From the NCBI GenBank assembly GCA_014898425.1, contig RCSZ01000016.1:806001-870000 (forward strand): a stretch of DNA of 64,000 bases. Reading direction: 5' to 3'. The position numbers and the translations under genes were made by a program. The notes beneath the pieces were generated by a model. It was not told the DNA's origin. It saw only the letters and a program-made list of their open reading frames with translations, and did no database searches. Source of the DNA: Botryotinia globosa (Eukaryota; Ascomycota; Leotiomycetes; Helotiales; Sclerotiniaceae). This document shows positions 59,881-64,000 of this stretch, piece after piece (the stretch's first letter is position 1; each line of letters begins with the position of its first letter).

Positions 59881-60687
59881 TCATACTATGGGTTCAGATG
59901 CTCGGGGTAAAAGTGAGTCTCGTCGAGAGCAAATAGCCCACCAGTTGTCCTTCTCATATCCACTTTCTAGTACCGTACCGCCTACGCTCTTGATGTCCTC
60001 CTCTAGTTCGCCGGCCCGATACAGATGGTAGTAGCGTTGGAAGGTTTTTTCGGAAGCTGGTTGCGTGATACTTCCATCTGGCGCGACTTTTTTGCCGGTA
60101 CGCATTACCCAAGGGACCATCACATCTTGAGGGTTTGTTTCGTCCCAGCCCCGGCGAGAAGAAGATTGTTCGAGGGCCCAGACGTAGATCAGTGCTTTTC
60201 CTGAAGGGGAGAGAGTAGCGAGGATGGATTGCACGGCTTCACGACGACGATCTGGAGTAGATAAATGGTGAATGACCGCTATACTTATCGCGAAGTCAAA
60301 AGTACCCTCTGGATGAGGTAATGCTAAAGTATCGGCTACGATTGCCGAATGGGGTTGGTGGGAACTAGCAATTTTTGCGAGATTTGTAGAGCGATCGGAG
60401 CCGACGATGAAGACGTCGGGGTTTACGAGGAGATATTTGCCGTTGCCGCATCCGACGTCGAGGCCGACTGATCCGGGTGCGAGACCTTGGAGGAAGGATT
60501 TTACAATAGGCCAGGCTTTGTAGCGGGTGGAGGAGAAGTGGGAAGCGATTTGTTCGTAGACTTCGTGAACGTTGGTTTCTTCGTAGGTTTCGGGGGCGGC
60601 GGGGGGTGTGGTTATGGGTGTGGATTCGGGTGCTGAGGCGGGTTTGGGTACTTTGGGGTGGGTTTCTTCTGGTTGTGGAGAAGTCAT
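59881..60687 (-). CDS. TRM9: tRNA wobble-uridine carboxymethyl methyltransferase Trm9
   Basis: A single exon of 268 residues starts at the ATG at 60687. After a Pro/Thr-rich lead (about 1-35) comes VHEVYEQIASHFSSTRYKAWP, a signature of Trm9/ALKBH8-type methyltransferases. The SAM-binding motif I is VGLDVGCGNGKYL (about 74-86), followed by IVGSDRS, FDFAISIAVIHHLST and GKALIYVWALEQ. The C-terminus has FQRYYHLYRAGELEE and the conserved DNWWAIC end. With Trm112 it adds the terminal methyl group of mcm5U at wobble uridine 34 of certain tRNAs, in the cytosol. Length is close to yeast Trm9. No intron. It is divergent from the deubiquitinase gene. Confidence 0.95.
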   Translation of the reverse strand: MTSPQPEETHPKVPKPASAPESTPITTPPAAPETYEETNVHEVYEQIASHFSSTRYKAWPIVKSFLQGLAPGSVGLDVGCGNGKYLLVNPDVFIVGSDRSTNLAKIASSHQPHSAIVADTLALPHPEGTFDFAISIAVIHHLSTPDRRREAVQSILATLSPSGKALIYVWALEQSSSRRGWDETNPQDVMVPWVMRTGKKVAPDGSITQPASEKTFQRYYHLYRAGELEEDIKSVGGTVLESGYEKDNWWAICSRRDSLLPRASEPIV

Positions 60688-62040
60688 GATTTCGGGAGTG
60701 AGAAGGCTGGTCTCGTGACTAGAGTTGAATTGAAGGGTTGATATATGGGGAGTAATTTGGTAGGTCCTTGTATTTATAGATTCGGTAGATGAGCGATGGT
60801 TTTATTCGTTCCCCTGGATCTGTGTATGTAGCATAGAATCCTTTGCAATGTTTCGATTTCTTTAATTGTGCGTAAGGCCTTGTCGATTCGATGGGTAATG
60901 TAGCTATTCCCTGTAGGCGAGAAAGGGATACCGAATCTCGTGATCAGATTTTGATGTGAAGGGCAGAGTTTTTTATCGGTCCTCTCTCTGGAGGTAGATA
61001 AGCTCAGTGATGAGTAATGAAAGATAATCCAGAGGTCAGTTTAAGGTTTTGTTGTCTCTGATCAAGCACTGCTGTGTGAGACAAGGGCTTTTTAATGAAA
61101 GAATGGTTGAGTGCGACCGTATGATATATGAAGCACTTTTTGCAATTTGCAGCAGGGACGTCAACATCCAATGTGAGATGTCGGATGAGTAATAAGATAA
61201 GATGGTGGGATGTCAGATTAGTGGATTAGATTCAGATTAGATAAGCTCGATAAGATAATCATCACACAATCACATTGCTGCAATAATTTATCCGGGCTCT
61301 CGGGAGAATCGGAGCAGTCGGCCGCTTAATCCACAGATTTCTCCAGTGACTCGAGTGGGTATGTGATGTGGATCACTGGTGGATGATGCTTTTTCGAAGA
61401 AAAAAAATTATGTTCTTCTGAAATACAAACCACACCTTCATCACACTCCGGCGTGAATGCAAATACAACGACAACGATACATCTGATTGTACTGCAAAGA
61501 AGTCAATTAAGAAATTCTTCATAGTAAATCTTGTACGCTGCAAGATAAAACTACTACGCAACCAAACTACGGCGATCGCAGTTGTTCCACGAACGATACA
61601 CACTTCCACGCTCCGAACTCGATGTACAGTTCGAAATTCAACGGTTTAAAGGCATCGGTCAAGTTCCAACGAGAACTCCAATTTCTTCTACAATACATAC
61701 AGATTTTTACTACGAATTTAAGAGGAAGCTGAGGTGGATAGCAAGATACAACCCATACTTGAAATCATTTCACTTTCACCTACAATATCGAACGTCAGCA
61801 CAATATCAGAAGAGATATATAACCGGCACAAGGTAGACTTATTATCGAAACTGAGTCCTTTCAAACTTTGGTTGGCCAATCGAGTCGTATTGTCATCGTT
61901 CACAATACACGTTCGCGTCGAGGAAAAGAAAGACAATAAGCGTACTGTCAAGATACGCTATTGTAAAAACTAACATTTTGAGCGCGTTTTACTGCCACCG
62001 ATCCGACCAAGAAGACAATAGAGGGTAGATTTTCTTCAAA
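60688..62040. promoter_or_regulatory. Divergent region between Trm9 and deubiquitinase genes
   Basis: 1.35 kb with no supported gene. GATAAG/TTATC strings are frequent near 61190-61260 (possible GATA-factor sites). Short frames from 61582 to 61973 have no family features. Confidence 0.4.
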
Positions 62041-64000
62041 ATGGCGACTAAAGTTATGAAGATGTACAAAACACCTCTATTTCCATCATTCGATTCTTCA
62101 AATACGCCAGCATACAACTATACGGGGGCATTTAAGTACAACCCACGGTCATTCCTAATGAAGAACCCACGTCAAAACAAGTTGTATGCACAATACTTCG
62201 CTCAATCGAAGAATTATAGAAGAAGATCTGCACGCAGTAGGAAGACGTCATCTCCCGCAAGATCAGCATCCTCGTCTTCTAGTTCGAGTTCGAAATCATC
62301 TGTTTCTCCACCGCCATCAACCAAATACTATAGCTCGCATCCCGCAACAAAATCCAATTCTCGCTCAACGGCGTCGGTTTCACCTCCGAGAAAATTATCT
62401 GTCTCTCCGCCACCAACGAAAGCCGCCGAAACTACTGTTCACCCCGAAAAAATCGATACCCCTCTGTCAGTAGAGCCATCTACTTCTACTCCTCATTCAT
62501 TGGCGTCTGTCTTTCCTCAAGAAACCCCATTTGCCGCCTCATCTTCATCAAAGAATCCCGACAACACACCTACTTCTCCATCTATTTCTTCCCTATCAGT
62601 AAAAGGGTCTGACAACATAATCCCTTCATCTGTTCCTTCCACCTCTCCGAAATTACCTCACTCTCCACCCCCTTCATCCGCAATCTCGGCTATATCAAGG
62701 ACGCCTCTACCTTCCTCTTCATCATCCGTTACTCAAAAGATACCACTACCCTCGCCTCCATCATCTGCAGTCTCAGCTCCTTCGAAGCCATCCATCTCCT
62801 TACCGAACAAACCATGCCCAGATGATAAAAATGAGATAAGTACTAAACTCAATCCTCTTAAGCAAACAACTTCCGAGGCAAAGAGCAACACGACCACTAT
62901 CAAAAGCGTTGAACCATCGAGACCTCGTCCTGTTGTTAAAGACGAAAAGATTGCTGTCAAGGTTGGCGCTCCAAAAAGATCGCGGCCAGATGATGAGGAT
63001 GAAAAGATTGCTGCTCATAGCGAATCTCCCAAGAAACGACGAATTGCTGCCAAGGACTCGAAAGTCGCTACCAAGAAGGCTACCACTTCGAAGCCGGCTG
63101 TAAAGCTTTCGAAAGAAGAATTGGAAAAGGCACGCAGTGACTCGCTAAGAAAGCGAAGATACTTGGTATGTTCACCAACTATCACTCGTTTATTTATACT
63201 GATTCTCATATCTTTAGGCCTCGAAAGTACGCAATGACTCAACACGCATGCCATCAAATGCACAGAGGGGGCTCTCCAATGTTACTGGATATGCATGTTA
63301 CAGAAACAGTCTTTTACAAGGACTTTTACATCTTCCCAAGTTCTTCAATTTCTTAATTGACCAACATCCTGTGGAAACTTGTAAGCTATTCCCCATTTGA
63401 GAGTTTGTTGTTCATTGGCTCACAAAGATTGCTAGGCGACATACCCAAAAGAGATTGTTTGGCCTGTTCTCTTAGCCTCCTCTCTTCAAAGTATTGGGCC
63501 GTTGATGTTCCTTCCAAGGATATCACACCAATTCTGAGAAAACTCGAGGTTCAGTGCAAGCGTCTCGGGTGGTATCCTGGACCTTCTGGCCAAGGTGATC
63601 CCCATGAGCAAATTACCTGGATGTTAGAAAAGATTGAAAAACAGATCAAGGCATCGTAAGTTTTATTTCCCCTCGTTCATCTATAGTAACATGTTACTGA
63701 CCTTGGTTGTTCAGGAGCGTTGCCAGTATGCAGTCGATAATGCAGCTTGTTCTGAGCAGCAGAATCAAATGCGATCACTGTAATAATGTCTCTGTGGGAG
63801 ACTTACAAGATGAACTAGCCTTATCTATACCCCTCAAGCCGCGTATCAGAGGAGGTTCTGTTTCGTCGTACTTGCATAAGTACTTGCATGAGACCATTGA
63901 AGGTTACAAGTGCGAGAAGTGTAAGGTAACGGGGGACGTTCATCGCGTACAGTCGATCAGTCACGCACCGGATATCTTGTTCGTCCAGCTTAAACGGTTT
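62041..64000 (+). CDS. USP-type ubiquitin carboxyl-terminal hydrolase (partial, runs off window; at least 4 exons)
   Basis: Exons 62041-63165, 63218-63380, 63436-63655 and 63715-64000+ join in phase. The first 375 residues are disordered: a short N-terminal segment (KMYKTPLFPSFDSS) then Ser/Pro/Lys-rich text with nuclear-localisation-like runs (PKKRR, PKRSR). The catalytic USP domain begins at about residue 385 with the Cys box GLSNVTGYACYRNSLLQ, followed by LHLPKFFNFLI. Exon 4 carries two CxxC knuckles (KCDHC and YKCEKC), a structural zinc site of USPs, and ISHAPDILFVQLKRF, leading to the His box beyond the window. It removes ubiquitin from nuclear or cytosolic proteins. The Cys box departs from the usual GLxNLGNTCYxNS. 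Subfamily (Ubp16/Dot4-like or other) is unclear. Confidence 0.88.

Overview
The window looks like nuclear DNA of a filamentous ascomycete. Genes carry short GT-AG introns (mostly 48-80 bp) with CTAAC/CTAAT-type branch points, and gaps are long, AT-rich and full of microsatellites. The gene set is fungal: an NRPS with a reductase end, a GH128 wall glucanase, Cyk3, Lcl2, a Yat2/FacC-type carnitine acetyltransferase, Rad57, Trm9 and a TBCB/Alf1 chaperone. A leotiomycete (Helotiales/Sclerotiniaceae-like) is my best guess from overall character; the sequence alone does not prove it.

Layout. 1-291: tail of a GPI-anchored Ser/Thr-rich surface protein. 1.2-4.5 kb: two broken secreted-esterase genes in divergent orientation, a tannase/feruloyl esterase (minus) and a type-B carboxylesterase (plus), both with stops and frameshifts. 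6.0-8.8 kb: carnitine acetyltransferase. 8.8-14.2 kb: a long gene-poor tract with minisatellites. 14.2-15.4 kb: GH128 wall protein. 16.9-18.4 kb: Rad57-type recombinase. 18.8-19.6 kb: C-terminal half of an MFS transporter. 20.4-29.1 kb: a dimodular NRPS (C-A-T-C-A-T-R) whose second A domain contains a one-base frameshift. 29.9-31.9 kb: GCK/Ste20 kinase, divergent from a Cyk3-like SH3/transglutaminase-fold protein (32.5-36.4 kb). 37.3-39.1 kb: mitoribosomal bL27, divergent from Lcl2. 40.1-41.7 kb: membrane RING-H2 E3 ligase. 45.3-47.2 kb: orphan single-TM protein. 47.6-48.9 kb: Gfo/Idh/MocA oxidoreductase. 52.1-53.5 kb: TBCB with an exceptionally long intron. 57.4-59.1 kb: a minus-strand gene remnant and a Myb/SANT protein. 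59.9-60.7 kb: Trm9. 62.0 kb to the end: a USP-type deubiquitinase, cut by the window edge.

Most genes are unrelated housekeeping genes. The accessory parts are the esterase graveyard at the left and the NRPS/half-MFS pair. The NRPS pair looks like a decaying or reduced secondary-metabolite locus: the only transporter candidate has lost its N-terminal half, the NRPS begins directly at a condensation domain, its first A domain has altered core motifs, and its second is frameshifted. All splice sites given are my reading of the sequence, checked for phase and for continuity of family motifs, not from transcripts.
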